Shown here piece by piece: positions 25,202-34,708 of a stretch of DNA of 64,000 nt (its first letter is position 1; each line of letters starts with the position of its first letter). Location: positions 62,001 through 126,000 of the forward strand of contig NZ_SUNI01000006.1 in NCBI RefSeq assembly GCF_005048225.1. Direction: 5' to 3'. Origin of the DNA: Paracoccus gahaiensis (GTDB lineage: Bacteria; Pseudomonadota; Alphaproteobacteria; Rhodobacterales; Rhodobacteraceae). The notes below the pieces were generated by a model that saw only the letters and a program-made list of their open reading frames with translations, did no database searches and had not been told where the DNA came from. Made by a program: the position numbers and the translations under genes.

Positions 25202-28200
25202 ATGACACAGACACGTCCTGCCCCACGGGCCCCGAGGGACGACCTCCACGATCAAGGACCCGCCACCGACAGCCAATTGGGTTTCCTTCTGCCGACCCTG
25301 TCCGGCCACCCCTGGGCCCATGTCGAACAGATCCTCGCCGACGCCCCCGCGGATCTGCTGGAGCCCCGGCGGCTGGAGGCCGCGCTGACCGCCCTTGCCC
25401 TGCGCCACGAGACCCTGCGCACCGTCCTGCGCGCCGACGCGTCGGGCGAGACGCGGCGGATGGTCATGGATCGCCCCGCGGTCGATCTGCGCCTTCACAA
25501 CCTGTCCAACACCGACGCCGCAGCCCAGCATCGCGCGATGGAGGCGCTGCTGCGCGCCGACCGCGATGCGGGGGCGGACCCGGCACAGGCGCCTTCGTGG
25601 CGGGTGACACGCCTGGATCTGGGGGCGGGCCGGGCGCGGCTCTTGTGGACCATCCACCATGCGCTGATCGACGGCACCGGGATCGAGGTCGTGATGATCG
25701 AGCTGTGGTCCCTGCTGAACGGCCCATCCCCGGAGCCGCACCCCTCCGCCGGGGATTTTTCCGCCGCCCTGGCGCATCGCCGGCTGGACCGGGCGGCGGC
25801 GCAGGCGGTCTTTGCGCCGATGCTGGCCGATGCCGAGCTGGCCTCGCCCTTGCCCGCCCGCGCGGCACAGGGGCAGGCCCGCATGGCGCAGTTGGCCCAT
25901 GTGCTGCCCGCCGCCGCCGCGCGGGATCTGCGCGCGGCTGTGGGGGCCAGCGGAGCCACCGTTCTCAATGCCGTGCAGCTGGCCTGGGCGCTGGTCCTGG
26001 CACGCTGGACCGGACGGTCGGGCGCAGCCTTCGGGCTGGTCGAATCCGGTCGTCCCGGCGCGCAGATGGCCGAGGTCGTGGGCTGTCTGGTGGCCACCCT
26101 GCCGATGCAGGTGCGGCTGGACGATGTGCCCGACCTGGGTGCGGCGCTGTCCCGGATGCGCGACCTGACCCTGCGGCTGCGCCCCCATGCCGGGGCCAGC
26201 CAGACCGAGATCCGCCGCCATGCCGGGCGCAGCGGCGCCGAGCAGCTCTTCGACACGGTGGTGATGTATCAGCGCGGCACGCTGGCCGCACGGCTGGCCC
26301 AACGGGGCTGCGGCTGGACGAATGTCCAGTTGCTGGAGGAAGGCACCGCGCTGGTCACCGTCGCGGTCCATGACGCAGTGCGGGGCGATGCCGGCGGCGA
26401 TGATGGCCTGCTGCTGGAGATCGAATACGACCCCTCCCGCCTCTCGGGCGACATGGGCGCGCGCCTGCTGGACCATCTGGCCCGGCTGCTTCAGGCGATG
26501 GGCCGCGCCGATCCCCGAACGCCCCTGTCGGATCTGGACATGCTCGGCCCCGATGAGACGGCGGATCTGCTGGCCTTGGGCTCGCCCGATCAGGCCCCGG
26601 AGGAGGCCACCCCTTGCCTTGCGACCCGGTTCGAGGTCGTGGCCGCCGCCCGGGGCGATCATCCGGCAGTGATCGAGGCCGCCACCGGACAGGCGACCAG
26701 CTTTGCCGATCTGGACCGCCGGGCCAATGCGCTGGCCCATCAGCTGACCGCCGCCGGCATCGCCGAGGGGCAGGTCGTGGGCGTCGCCCTGCCGCGCGGG
26801 ACCGATCAGATCGCGGCGATGCTGGGGGTGCTGAAGACCGGCGCCGCCTTCCTGATGCTGGACGAGGCGCAGGCACCGGACTATCTGGCCGGGCTGCTGG
26901 ACAGCACCGGGGCGCGAGCGCTGATCGCCACTGAGGGCTCGGCACTGGCCGCACGTCTGCCGGCGGAGGGGCCGCTGCATGTGGTGCCCACCGGCGATCT
27001 GTCGGAGAGCGCGCCACAGCGTCCGGCGCCCCGGGCCGACCAGATGGCCTATGTGATCCACACCTCGGGCTCGACCGGCACGCCCAAGGCGGTGGTCGGG
27101 CTGACCGGCGCGCTGGCCGCCCATGCCGGGGCCGTCATCGCCCGCTACGGCCTGCAGCCGCAGGACCTGGTGCTGCAATTCGCGGCGTCCAGCTTCGACG
27201 TGATGCTGGAAGAGGTCTGGCCGACGCTGCTGGCCGGCGCCACGGTCGTCACCCGTGACGACCGGCCCACGGCCTCGATCGAGGGGCTGTGGCAGCTGGT
27301 GGCGCAGCACGGCGTCACGGTGCTGAACCTGCCCGCCAGCTATTGGCGCCATCTGGTCGCGGAACTGGGCGAGGCCGCGCCCGCACAATTGCCCCCCAGC
27401 CTGCGCCTGCTGGTCACCGGCAGCGAGCGGATCGCGCCGGCCTCCTATCGGCAGTGGCGCGCGCTGGCCCCCGGCATCGGCTTCTTCAACGCCTATGGCC
27501 CGACCGAGGCCACCATCACCTGCGCCGCCTGGCGGGGTGGCGATCTGCCCGAGGGCGCCGAGCTGCCCATCGGGCGGCCTCTGGATCACGCGCGGCTGCT
27601 GCTGCGCGCGCCCGATGGCACGCTGACCCCGCAGGGCGGGCAGGGCGAGCTGTGGATCGGCGGCGCGGCGGTCACCGGCGGCTATCTGAACGATCCCGAG
27701 CGCACCGAGGCGGTCTTTGCCGCCGATCCCTGGCAGGCGGGGGGACGCCTCTATCGCAGCGGCGACCGCGCCGCCTGGTCGCCCGAGGGGCAGCTGATGT
27801 TCCTGGGGCGCGGCGATCGGCAGGTTAAGCTGCGCGGACACCGGATCGAGCTGGGCCAGGTCGAATCGGTGCTGGACGGTCAGGCGGGCATTCTGGAAAG
27901 CCATGTCGATCTGGACGCGGGCCCGCCCGCCCGGCTGCTGGCCTGGGTCGTGGCCGAGCCTGGCACCGATCTGGCAACCGTGGCCCGGGACATGACCGCG
28001 CGACTGCCCGCCTACATGCTGCCGCGCCTGATCGCGGTCCCGGACCTGCCGGTGACGGCCAGCGGCAAGATCGACCGCCGCGCGCTGCCGCGCCCCGATC
28101 CGGTCCGGTCGGGCGCCGTGCCGGATGACGAAGGCCATGCGCCTCTGGACGAACTGGCGCGGGTCATCGCCGCCTGCATGGCCGAGCTGCTGGAGCATGA

Positions 28201-29233
28201 CCATGTCTCGGTCGATGACGATTTCTACGATCTGGGCGGGGATTCCCTGCTGGCGCTGCGGTTGTCGGGCATGGTCGCCGCGCGCAGCGGGCTGCGGCTG
28301 CAGACCACCGACCTGATGCGCAATGCCACCCCGCGCGAGTTGGCGCGGCTGTCGCAGGGCGATCCGGCGCGGCCCGACAGCCTGGTCGTCATCCAGCCGG
28401 ACGGTCCGCATATTCCGGTCATCGCCGTGCATGTGCTGGGCCGCAACCAAGAGATGTTCCGCCCCCTCTCGGCGGCGCTCGGGCCCGATTATCCGGTCTG
28501 GGGCCTGACCGTGGGCGTGCCCGGCGATCTGTCCCAGATCGACGTGCGGGCGACCGCGCGGGTCTATTTCGACGAATTGCAGACCCATGCGCCGGGCCAG
28601 CCGGTCTGCCTGATCGCAGTCTCGATGGCCTCCTATTTTGCCTTCGAGCTGGCGCGGCTTCTGACCGAGGCCGGGCGGCAGGTGCCGGTGCTGGCCATTC
28701 TGGACGCGACCGGGCCGGGCGGGCGCCCCTCGGTCCACGGCGTGGCCAAGCTGCGCGCGCATCTGGGCCAGCTGCGTCGGCTTGGCTGGGGGCATGTGGA
28801 AACGCTGCGCGAGCACAGCCGCGAACGCCGCGCGCAGGCCCAAGCGCAGGCCCAGATCGACGCCCATCCCGAGGATGCGCCCGGCGTGCTGAACATGGAG
28901 CAGGTGATCCAGGCCAATGTGCTGGCGGTCGAGGCCTATGCGCCCGTGCCCATCGACGCCCCGATCGCGGTCTTTCGCGCCGATCACAGCTTCTGGGACG
29001 CGCCCGAGGCACGGCGCAACGGCCTGGGCTGGGCACCGGTCGCACGCGGGGGCTGGTCTCTGCACGACCTTCCCGGTACGCATCTGTCCATTCTCGAGCC
29101 CGGCAATGTCGAGGCGCTGGCGGGCCATCTGCGCCGGATCATCGCCGCCGCCGAGGCTGCGGACCCGCAGGCCGCCGCGGCGGCGGACATATCTTCCCGG
29201 GGCAGGGCCCCCGGATCCTGGAGGAACGGATGA
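25202..29233 (+). CDS. Non-ribosomal peptide synthetase module, C-A-PCP-TE
   Basis: 1343 residues. The condensation domain (about 20-430) has an intact HHALIDG (H152, H153, D157). The adenylation domain (about 470-930) has TSGSTGTPK, NAYGPTEATI, YRSGDRAAW, GRGDRQVKLRGHRIE and the ASGKIDRRAL lysine. The carrier domain has YDLGGDSLLAL with attachment Ser1015. The thioesterase (about 1065-1330) has the order VSM nucleophile (Ser1141), LDATGP and THLSIL (His1294), but its elbow reads AVSMA rather than GxSxG. By eye the A-domain pocket reads approximately D-V-E-S-L-T-A-I-T-K, which I cannot match to a standard amino acid. An N-terminal C domain means it expects an upstream acyl or peptidyl donor. 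It overlaps the following GT26 gene by 4 bases. Confidence 0.92.
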   Translation: MTQTRPAPRAPRDDLHDQGPATDSQLGFLLPTLSGHPWAHVEQILADAPADLLEPRRLEAALTALALRHETLRTVLRADASGETRRMVMDRPAVDLRLHNLSNTDAAAQHRAMEALLRADRDAGADPAQAPSWRVTRLDLGAGRARLLWTIHHALIDGTGIEVVMIELWSLLNGPSPEPHPSAGDFSAALAHRRLDRAAAQAVFAPMLADAELASPLPARAAQGQARMAQLAHVLPAAAARDLRAAVGASGATVLNAVQLAWALVLARWTGRSGAAFGLVESGRPGAQMAEVVGCLVATLPMQVRLDDVPDLGAALSRMRDLTLRLRPHAGASQTEIRRHAGRSGAEQLFDTVVMYQRGTLAARLAQRGCGWTNVQLLEEGTALVTVAVHDAVRGDAGGDDGLLLEIEYDPSRLSGDMGARLLDHLARLLQAMGRADPRTPLSDLDMLGPDETADLLALGSPDQAPEEATPCLATRFEVVAAARGDHPAVIEAATGQATSFADLDRRANALAHQLTAAGIAEGQVVGVALPRGTDQIAAMLGVLKTGAAFLMLDEAQAPDYLAGLLDSTGARALIATEGSALAARLPAEGPLHVVPTGDLSESAPQRPAPRADQMAYVIHTSGSTGTPKAVVGLTGALAAHAGAVIARYGLQPQDLVLQFAASSFDVMLEEVWPTLLAGATVVTRDDRPTASIEGLWQLVAQHGVTVLNLPASYWRHLVAELGEAAPAQLPPSLRLLVTGSERIAPASYRQWRALAPGIGFFNAYGPTEATITCAAWRGGDLPEGAELPIGRPLDHARLLLRAPDGTLTPQGGQGELWIGGAAVTGGYLNDPERTEAVFAADPWQAGGRLYRSGDRAAWSPEGQLMFLGRGDRQVKLRGHRIELGQVESVLDGQAGILESHVDLDAGPPARLLAWVVAEPGTDLATVARDMTARLPAYMLPRLIAVPDLPVTASGKIDRRALPRPDPVRSGAVPDDEGHAPLDELARVIAACMAELLEHDHVSVDDDFYDLGGDSLLALRLSGMVAARSGLRLQTTDLMRNATPRELARLSQGDPARPDSLVVIQPDGPHIPVIAVHVLGRNQEMFRPLSAALGPDYPVWGLTVGVPGDLSQIDVRATARVYFDELQTHAPGQPVCLIAVSMASYFAFELARLLTEAGRQVPVLAILDATGPGGRPSVHGVAKLRAHLGQLRRLGWGHVETLREHSRERRAQAQAQAQIDAHPEDAPGVLNMEQVIQANVLAVEAYAPVPIDAPIAVFRADHSFWDAPEARRNGLGWAPVARGGWSLHDLPGTHLSILEPGNVEALAGHLRRIIAAAEAADPQAAAAADISSRGRAPGSWRNG

Positions 29234-29988
29234 TGCAGTTTCAGGTGGGCACGGGGCGCGTGGCGCTGACCGTGCCCGATGTCGAAAGCCTGCTGGCGAT
29301 CATCGGCGAGCGGTTGCAGGAGGGCCGGGGCTTTGCCTTGGCCACGATGAATGTCGACCATCTGGAAAAGCTGCGCTCGGACGACCGGTTCCGCCGGGCC
29401 TATGCCGGCCATGACCTGATCGTGGCGGATGGGAACCCGATCGTCTGGCTGGCGAAGCTGGGCGGCGCCCCGGTGTCGCTGGTGCCGGGCTCGGATCTGG
29501 TCGCGGCGCTCTGCACCGTCGCGGCGGGCAAGGACCGGTCGGTGGCGATCATCGCGGGCACCGAAGAATCGGGCCGGATCGCGGCGGATCGGCTGATGGC
29601 AAAGATCCCCGGGCTGCGCGTCGTGCTGGTCGCGGCACCGGGCTTTCCCTTCGATCCCGAGGGCCCCGAGGCCGATGCGCTTCTGGACCGGCTGGCGGCC
29701 AGCGGCGCGGGCCTGTGCCTTCTGGCCGTGGGCGCGCCCCGGCAGGAGATTCTGGCGGCACGCGGGCGCAGGCATTGCCCCGACGTGGGCTTCGCCTCGG
29801 TGGGCGCGGGGATCGACTTCATCGCCGGGCGCCAGAAGCGCGCGCCGGGCCTTGTGCGGGCGGCGCGGATGGAATGGCTGTGGCGGGCCTCGCTCAGCCC
29901 GATGCGGCTTGGGCCGCGCTATCTGCGCGGGGCGATGATCCTGCCAGGGCATGCGCTGCGCGCGCTGGCGCATCGGCGGCGGCGCTAG
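29230..29988 (+). CDS. WecG/TagA/CpsF family glycosyltransferase (GT26)
   Basis: 252-residue GT26 enzyme, a family that transfers N-acetylmannosamine-type or other hexose residues to lipid-linked intermediates. Family features include FALATMNVDHLEKLRSDD, a catalytic-region DLIVADGNPIVWLAK, and CLLAVGAPRQEIL followed by FASVGAGIDFIAG. The C-terminal basic region (LAHRRRR) resembles the membrane-associating appendage. Two ATG codons overlap the NRPS stop (ATGATG), with GGAGGAACGG upstream, so it is translationally coupled to the peptide synthetase, tying the NRPS to polysaccharide assembly. Confidence 0.85.
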   Translation: MMQFQVGTGRVALTVPDVESLLAIIGERLQEGRGFALATMNVDHLEKLRSDDRFRRAYAGHDLIVADGNPIVWLAKLGGAPVSLVPGSDLVAALCTVAAGKDRSVAIIAGTEESGRIAADRLMAKIPGLRVVLVAAPGFPFDPEGPEADALLDRLAASGAGLCLLAVGAPRQEILAARGRRHCPDVGFASVGAGIDFIAGRQKRAPGLVRAARMEWLWRASLSPMRLGPRYLRGAMILPGHALRALAHRRRR

Positions 29989-30007
29989 GCGCCGCCACCC
30001 TCGCCGC

Positions 30008-31342
30008 TCAGACCAGAAGCGCGGTGGCCAGGATCAGGCCCAGCACGGCAAACCCAAGATCGTGCCAGGGGTCCCAGACATTGTGACGCCGCGCCAGCCG
30101 GACCAGCATCGGATAGGCCAGCGTCGCGGCCATCGCCTGTCCGGCCAACGCCCCCGGGATGCCCGCCTGCCAGGCGCCAAGCGTGAACAGCGACAGGAAC
30201 AGCGTCGCCCGCACCAGCGTCACCCAGAAGAAGCTGCGCGAATCCCCGGCGGCCAGCGCCGCCTGATCGTAGCTGAGCCCGATCAGCGCCGGGATGCCCG
30301 CCAGCGCGATCAGCGTGACCAGTTCCCCCGCCGCCGTATAGCGGTCGTCATACATCAGCCCGACCAGCGCCTGCCCGAAGGTCGCCAGCACCGCCAGCAG
30401 CAGCATGAAGCTGCCGGTCATGCCGATCCGCATTAGCCGCACGCGGCGCAGGTGATGGGGCGTCGGGTCCTCGGCAGTCGCGCGATAGATGGGGATCATC
30501 ACGCGCGAGATCAGCGCGATCCCCAGCATCATCGGAAAGCTGGCGAGGAAGAAGGCGATGTTGTAGATGCCCAGGTCGGTCAGGCTCAGAAGCCGCGCCA
30601 GCACCGCCTTGTCGCCCTGCGAGATGACGAAGCCCACCACCGTCGCGGGCAGGATCCACTTGCCGAAGCGGATCAGCTCGGCCGCGCAGTCGCGGTCCCA
30701 CTGGAAGCGGTTGCTGGGCCCCGGCATCAGCCATTGCACCATGGCGACCTTGATCAGCGCGCCCAGGACCAGGCCGATGACCAGCGCCCAGGCCGAGCCC
30801 AGGATCGCCGCCAGGATGATGGTGGTGATCGTGGTCACCGCCGAGGAGGCCAGCTCGACCATGGTCAGGCGGCCCATGCGCAGGTGGCGGTTCGCGGTCT
30901 CCTCCTTGGTGGGCAGAAGGCCGAAGATGATGGTCGTGGTGGCCGCGACCGGCAGGAACCAGGCCAGTTCCGGCACGTCGTAGAAGCGCGCGGCGGGCAC
31001 TGCCAGAAGGCAGCAGCCCAGCCACAGGATCACGCCCCGGATGGCCTGCATCGTATAGGCGGTGTTGAGGAAGGTCGGATCGTCGCCGCGCTTGCTCTGC
31101 AGGATGGCGGGGGTGATGCCCACGTCCGAGAAGTTGTTCAGGCCCTGGATGATCACCATGATCAGCGTCATCAGGCCGAAGGTCTCGGGGAACAACAGGC
31201 GCGTCAGGATCAGGTTGGACACCAGCCGGATGGCCTGCATCCCCCCGAAGCCCAGGATCGTCAGGGCCGAGCCGCGCACCGCGCGCTGCACCAGGCTTTC
31301 CCCGCTGAAGAGCAGCCCGATCCGGGCCCGGCGCAGGTTCAC
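30008..31342 (-). CDS. Polysaccharide flippase (Wzx-type, MVF/MATE fold)
   Basis: 444-residue inner-membrane protein with about 12 helices, matching oligosaccharide flippases of the RfbX/Wzx type (GSALTILGFGGMQAIRLVSNLILTRLL split across the first helices; NFSDVGITPAILQSK; VVGFVISQGDKAVLARLLSLTDLGIYNIA). It should flip the lipid-linked repeat unit across the inner membrane. It is the last gene of a five-gene leftward operon starting with the Wzy-like protein, with 4-base overlap to the SGNH hydrolase gene. It converges on the GT26 gene with a 19-base gap. Confidence 0.87.
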   Translation of the reverse strand: MNLRRARIGLLFSGESLVQRAVRGSALTILGFGGMQAIRLVSNLILTRLLFPETFGLMTLIMVIIQGLNNFSDVGITPAILQSKRGDDPTFLNTAYTMQAIRGVILWLGCCLLAVPAARFYDVPELAWFLPVAATTTIIFGLLPTKEETANRHLRMGRLTMVELASSAVTTITTIILAAILGSAWALVIGLVLGALIKVAMVQWLMPGPSNRFQWDRDCAAELIRFGKWILPATVVGFVISQGDKAVLARLLSLTDLGIYNIAFFLASFPMMLGIALISRVMIPIYRATAEDPTPHHLRRVRLMRIGMTGSFMLLLAVLATFGQALVGLMYDDRYTAAGELVTLIALAGIPALIGLSYDQAALAAGDSRSFFWVTLVRATLFLSLFTLGAWQAGIPGALAGQAMAATLAYPMLVRLARRHNVWDPWHDLGFAVLGLILATALLV

Positions 31343-32262
31343 CGCGCGCCGTCCTGCAGGATCTGCCAGACGCGTGCGGCGGTCTGGTCATAGGCTGCGG
31401 CAAAGGTCGCATCGATCGTGTCGGGCAGGTCCATCCCCGAAGGGGGCGGGGCGCCGTAGATCTCGGCATAGGTGATCATCGCGGCCAGCAGATAGACCGT
31501 CTCGGTCCCATGCGGCGACAGGTCGGAATAGAGCACCTCGGCCGGGATCTGCGACAGCGGGTCCTCGGTCAGGACCTCGGCCATGACGCGGCCCACGGGG
31601 ATCATGCGCACCCCCGCCTCGGGGCGCAGCGCGGCCAGGCGCGCGACGTAATCGTCGTACCAGCGGGCATAGGTGCCCTGCGCGTGGGTGTAATACTGCG
31701 TCATCTCGCGGTCGGTGGGCGGGAATTCCCGGGCGAAGGGATGCAGGTCGGCCCAGCCCTCGTAGATCAGGAATTGCGGCGCCTCGGCATTCTCCATCAC
31801 CCAGTCCACCACCTCCATGGTGGCGCCAAGCGGCGTGGCCCGGTCGGGATTGTCGCCGTTATAGGGCTGATCGGCCCGGTCGTACTGGATGTAGTTCTCG
31901 GGGTTGAAGATGATCGTGTCGAAGCCCGCCGCGCCGAAGGGCTGGCGATAGGGATTCCAGACCGTCTCGACCTCGGCGAACTGCCAGTTCACCTGCGGAG
32001 GCAGCTCTTCGGCGAAGTTGCGCGGAAAGCCCCATCGCCCATCGGCGCCGAAGGTCCGCCCGTCCTGCCGGGCCATCAGCGCCATCCAATGCGGCACGGT
32101 CGTCTCGTCGCTGTCGGTCAGGTGATGGACCAGACTGTTGCCGAAGAAGAAGATCCGCGCCTCGTCGCGCGGGGCGTCAGGGATCTGGGCCCAGACCGGG
32201 GCGGCGCCCAAGGCGACCCACAGGGCGGCGGCGGCAACGAGGCGGGCAGGCGGGCAGGTCAT
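31339..32262 (-). CDS. Secreted SGNH/GDSL-like hydrolase
   Basis: 307 residues with a signal peptide ending near APVWA-QI (about residue 25). SGNH-type blocks are visible: FFGNSLVHHL (block I serine), FNPENY (block III asparagine) and SDLSPHGTET (block V aspartate and histidine). It is therefore probably a periplasmic or secreted esterase or acetylhydrolase acting on the polysaccharide or its acyl groups, although family assignment below the superfamily level is not possible. It overlaps the SDR gene (ATGA) and the flippase gene, placing it firmly in the polysaccharide operon. Confidence 0.7.
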   Translation of the reverse strand: MTCPPARLVAAAALWVALGAAPVWAQIPDAPRDEARIFFFGNSLVHHLTDSDETTVPHWMALMARQDGRTFGADGRWGFPRNFAEELPPQVNWQFAEVETVWNPYRQPFGAAGFDTIIFNPENYIQYDRADQPYNGDNPDRATPLGATMEVVDWVMENAEAPQFLIYEGWADLHPFAREFPPTDREMTQYYTHAQGTYARWYDDYVARLAALRPEAGVRMIPVGRVMAEVLTEDPLSQIPAEVLYSDLSPHGTETVYLLAAMITYAEIYGAPPPSGMDLPDTIDATFAAAYDQTAARVWQILQDGAR

Positions 32263-33131
32263 TCGGGGTCTCCGGTTCCGGGATCGGGGATGGCGGCGGG
32301 CGCGGGGGCCAGCACGCGCGGGCGGGGCTTGGGCTTCAAGAGCAGCGCGTCCTTGATCCGCCGGCGCAGCGTGCGCGGGGCCAGCACCTCGGCGTCGCAC
32401 AGGAAGGTGGCGCCGTGCAAGCCGGGATCGTTGTCCAGCGCCAGGGTCGCGCCCCATGCGGCCACCGTCTCGGGCGGGATGCCCGAGGGGCGGCCCGTGC
32501 GGGTGGCCATGATGCCGGGCACCCATTCGGTGACGGTGATATGGGGCATGCGCCGGGCCAGCTCGACCGCCAGCGCCCGGGAAAAGACCCGCGCCCCGGC
32601 CTTGGACACGGTATAGCCCAGGCTGCCGGGCAGGGGATCGCCGCCCGCGAAGCTGGAGACGTTGATGATCCGACCCCGCCCGCGCTCCAGCAGGCAGGGC
32701 AGGAAGGCCGCCGTCACGTTGATCGGGCCGCAGGTGTTGACCATGACGTGATCGACGACATCCTCGGCCGGTGCGCCCAGGAAATCCTGGCGGCGATAGA
32801 TGGCGGCGTTGTTGATCACGATCGCGACCGGGCCGACCTCGGCCTCGATCCGGGCGGCCAGGTCGCGCATCGGGGCGGGCTGGCTGACATCGCCGCGCAG
32901 CGCCGTGAACCGGCCCGGGACGCAGAGCGCGCCCGTCTCGGCCAGATGGGCCGCGTCGCGCCCGATCCCCGCGACATGCAGGCCCCGGCGTGCCAGTTCG
33001 ACCGACAGGGCCCGGCCCAGGCCCAGCCCGGCGCCGGTCACCACGGCGACCGCGCGCCCGGCGGCGGCCAGGGCGCAGGCGCCGGGCGGGCGGTGCCGCA
33101 GCACGGGACTGGCGGTCAGATCCCCGCGCAT
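32259..33131 (-). CDS. SDR family NAD(P)-dependent oxidoreductase
   Basis: 290-residue classical short-chain dehydrogenase. The cofactor motif TGAGLGLGRAL, the NNAA motif, and the active-site serine and YTVSK (Tyr/Lys) are all present. It lies in the same tightly overlapping operon as a GMC oxidoreductase, a secreted hydrolase and Wzx/Wzy genes, so its substrate may be a sugar, polyol or acyl precursor of the surface polymer; identity is not determinable. An in-frame GTG one codon upstream is possible; the ATG overlapping the GMC stop codon is preferred. Confidence 0.85.
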   Translation of the reverse strand: MRGDLTASPVLRHRPPGACALAAAGRAVAVVTGAGLGLGRALSVELARRGLHVAGIGRDAAHLAETGALCVPGRFTALRGDVSQPAPMRDLAARIEAEVGPVAIVINNAAIYRRQDFLGAPAEDVVDHVMVNTCGPINVTAAFLPCLLERGRGRIINVSSFAGGDPLPGSLGYTVSKAGARVFSRALAVELARRMPHITVTEWVPGIMATRTGRPSGIPPETVAAWGATLALDNDPGLHGATFLCDAEVLAPRTLRRRIKDALLLKPKPRPRVLAPAPAAIPDPGTGDPE

Positions 33132-34708
33132 CACGTCTGCGCCTTCAGGCGGCGGGTCATCGCCTCGGCCACGCGCAGGGCATTGGCCACGATGGTCAGC
33201 CCCGGATTGACCCCGGTGGAGCTGGGCATGAAGCTGCCATCCACCACATAGAGATTGTCCAGATCATGCGCCCGGCAGTCGCGGTCCAGCACGCCCCGCT
33301 TGGGGTCGTCGGAAAAGCGCAGCGTGCCGCAGGGATGGGCGATGTTGAGTTCGGGCACATGGTTCAGCCACATGGACCGCACTCCTTTCAGCCGGGTCTT
33401 GAGCAACCGCCGGAACCGCTTGCGCCGGGCCAGCAACTCGTCGGACATCGTGTAGTCATAGATCATCATCTCGGGCCGGTCCGGGTCGAAGCGGACGCGG
33501 TTGGCGTCGTCGGCCAGATCCTCGAGGATGCCGGCAAAGACCCGCGCCTCGCCCAGCATCCGCGCGGCGATCAGGGCGGGGATGCGCATGAACTCGCGCC
33601 CCATCCCCAGCCTGCGCAGGGGCGAGGCATCATAGCGCTCGTGCAGCACATGCAGGATGTTGCCGTAATCCGCCGGCAGGCCGAGCGACTGGAACAGCCC
33701 CATCCGGTCGCCCTTGTGGGCATAGACGTCGCGCAGCGAGAAGGTCTTGAGGGGCCCCGGCGAGGGGGGCGGGGCGTCGCGCGGCGGCCAGATGGCGATG
33801 CGTTCGTTGATGTGGAACATCAGCCCCCGGCCCACCAGCCCGCTGGAATCCGCGCCGCCCTGCGGCCAGGCGGGGGTGGCCGAGGCCATCAGCAGGCGCG
33901 GCGAGGCCAGCGCGCCCGCCGCCAGCACCACCGCCCGGCCCCGCAGGTCCAGTTCCGCGCCGTCGCGCTGGACGCGCAGGCCCGAGACGGCGCGGTCCTG
34001 CCCGGTCAGGACCAGCGCGCGGGCGCCGTGCAGCACCTCGGCCCGGCCCGTGGCCAGCGCGGGCAGCACCCCCGCCGAGCGGCCGTCCATCTTGCAGTCG
34101 CGCGGGCATTTGCGCCCGATGCATTCCATGCAGCCCTCCAGCTGCCGGATGCCCAGCTGCGCGCGATAGGGGTGCAGCCCGACGCGTTCCAGCGCCTGAC
34201 CCAGGGCCGCGTCGCGCGGCGACAGCGGGCGGGGTTCGGCCAGCCCGGTCACCGGATCGCCCAGGGGGTCCTGCCCGCCATTCACGCACATCAGCTGCCG
34301 CGCGCGGTCGTACCAGGGCTGGAATTCGTCATGGCCCACCGGCCAGCCGCCGGTCGGATGGGGCATCTCGGGCGTCGTCTCGAAATCATGCCGCTCGGGC
34401 TGTTCCAGCGCCGCCGCATAGAAGACCGAGGTGCCGCCCATGCCCGCCCCCTGCGAGCCGTATTCGGTCGTCGTCTTGCCGTTCACCGTCGATTCGACGG
34501 GCAGCGGCCAAGTGCCGTACATCAGCCGGGCGAAGGGGTCCTCGTGCTCGCTCTCTTGGCCGTTCTCGGCCTGCCGGGGCGTGGCGGGGCCCTGCTCGAC
34601 GAACAGGACCGACAGCCCGGCCTCGGCCAGGGCACGCCCGCAGAGGCCCCCCCCAAGGCCCGCGCCGACGATGATCACATCCCAGATTTTATCCGTCACA
34701 TCCGTCAT
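33131..34708 (-). CDS. GMC-family oxidoreductase with cysteine cluster
   Basis: 525-residue FAD-dependent alcohol/sugar oxidoreductase of the GMC superfamily. The N-terminal FAD motif (VIIVGAGLGGGLCGRALAEAG), a GMGGTSVFYAAAL segment, and the C-terminal VVDGSFMPSSTGVNPGLTI region with the HP.GT motif (AHPCGTLRFSD) are intact. A compact CMECIGRKCPRDCK cluster (C-x2-C-x4-C-x3-C) near residue 205 resembles an Fe-S or zinc site found in a subset of this superfamily. No Tat or Sec signal, so cytoplasmic. It overlaps the acyltransferase stop by one base and probably oxidises a hydroxyl of a polymer precursor. Confidence 0.85.
   Translation of the reverse strand: MTDVTDKIWDVIIVGAGLGGGLCGRALAEAGLSVLFVEQGPATPRQAENGQESEHEDPFARLMYGTWPLPVESTVNGKTTTEYGSQGAGMGGTSVFYAAALEQPERHDFETTPEMPHPTGGWPVGHDEFQPWYDRARQLMCVNGGQDPLGDPVTGLAEPRPLSPRDAALGQALERVGLHPYRAQLGIRQLEGCMECIGRKCPRDCKMDGRSAGVLPALATGRAEVLHGARALVLTGQDRAVSGLRVQRDGAELDLRGRAVVLAAGALASPRLLMASATPAWPQGGADSSGLVGRGLMFHINERIAIWPPRDAPPPSPGPLKTFSLRDVYAHKGDRMGLFQSLGLPADYGNILHVLHERYDASPLRRLGMGREFMRIPALIAARMLGEARVFAGILEDLADDANRVRFDPDRPEMMIYDYTMSDELLARRKRFRRLLKTRLKGVRSMWLNHVPELNIAHPCGTLRFSDDPKRGVLDRDCRAHDLDNLYVVDGSFMPSSTGVNPGLTIVANALRVAEAMTRRLKAQT

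Noticed and set aside
24671..29128. A 1485-codon open frame antisense to the C-A-PCP-TE NRPS
   Set aside because: It is low-complexity shadow sequence; the sense strand carries all NRPS core motifs in order.
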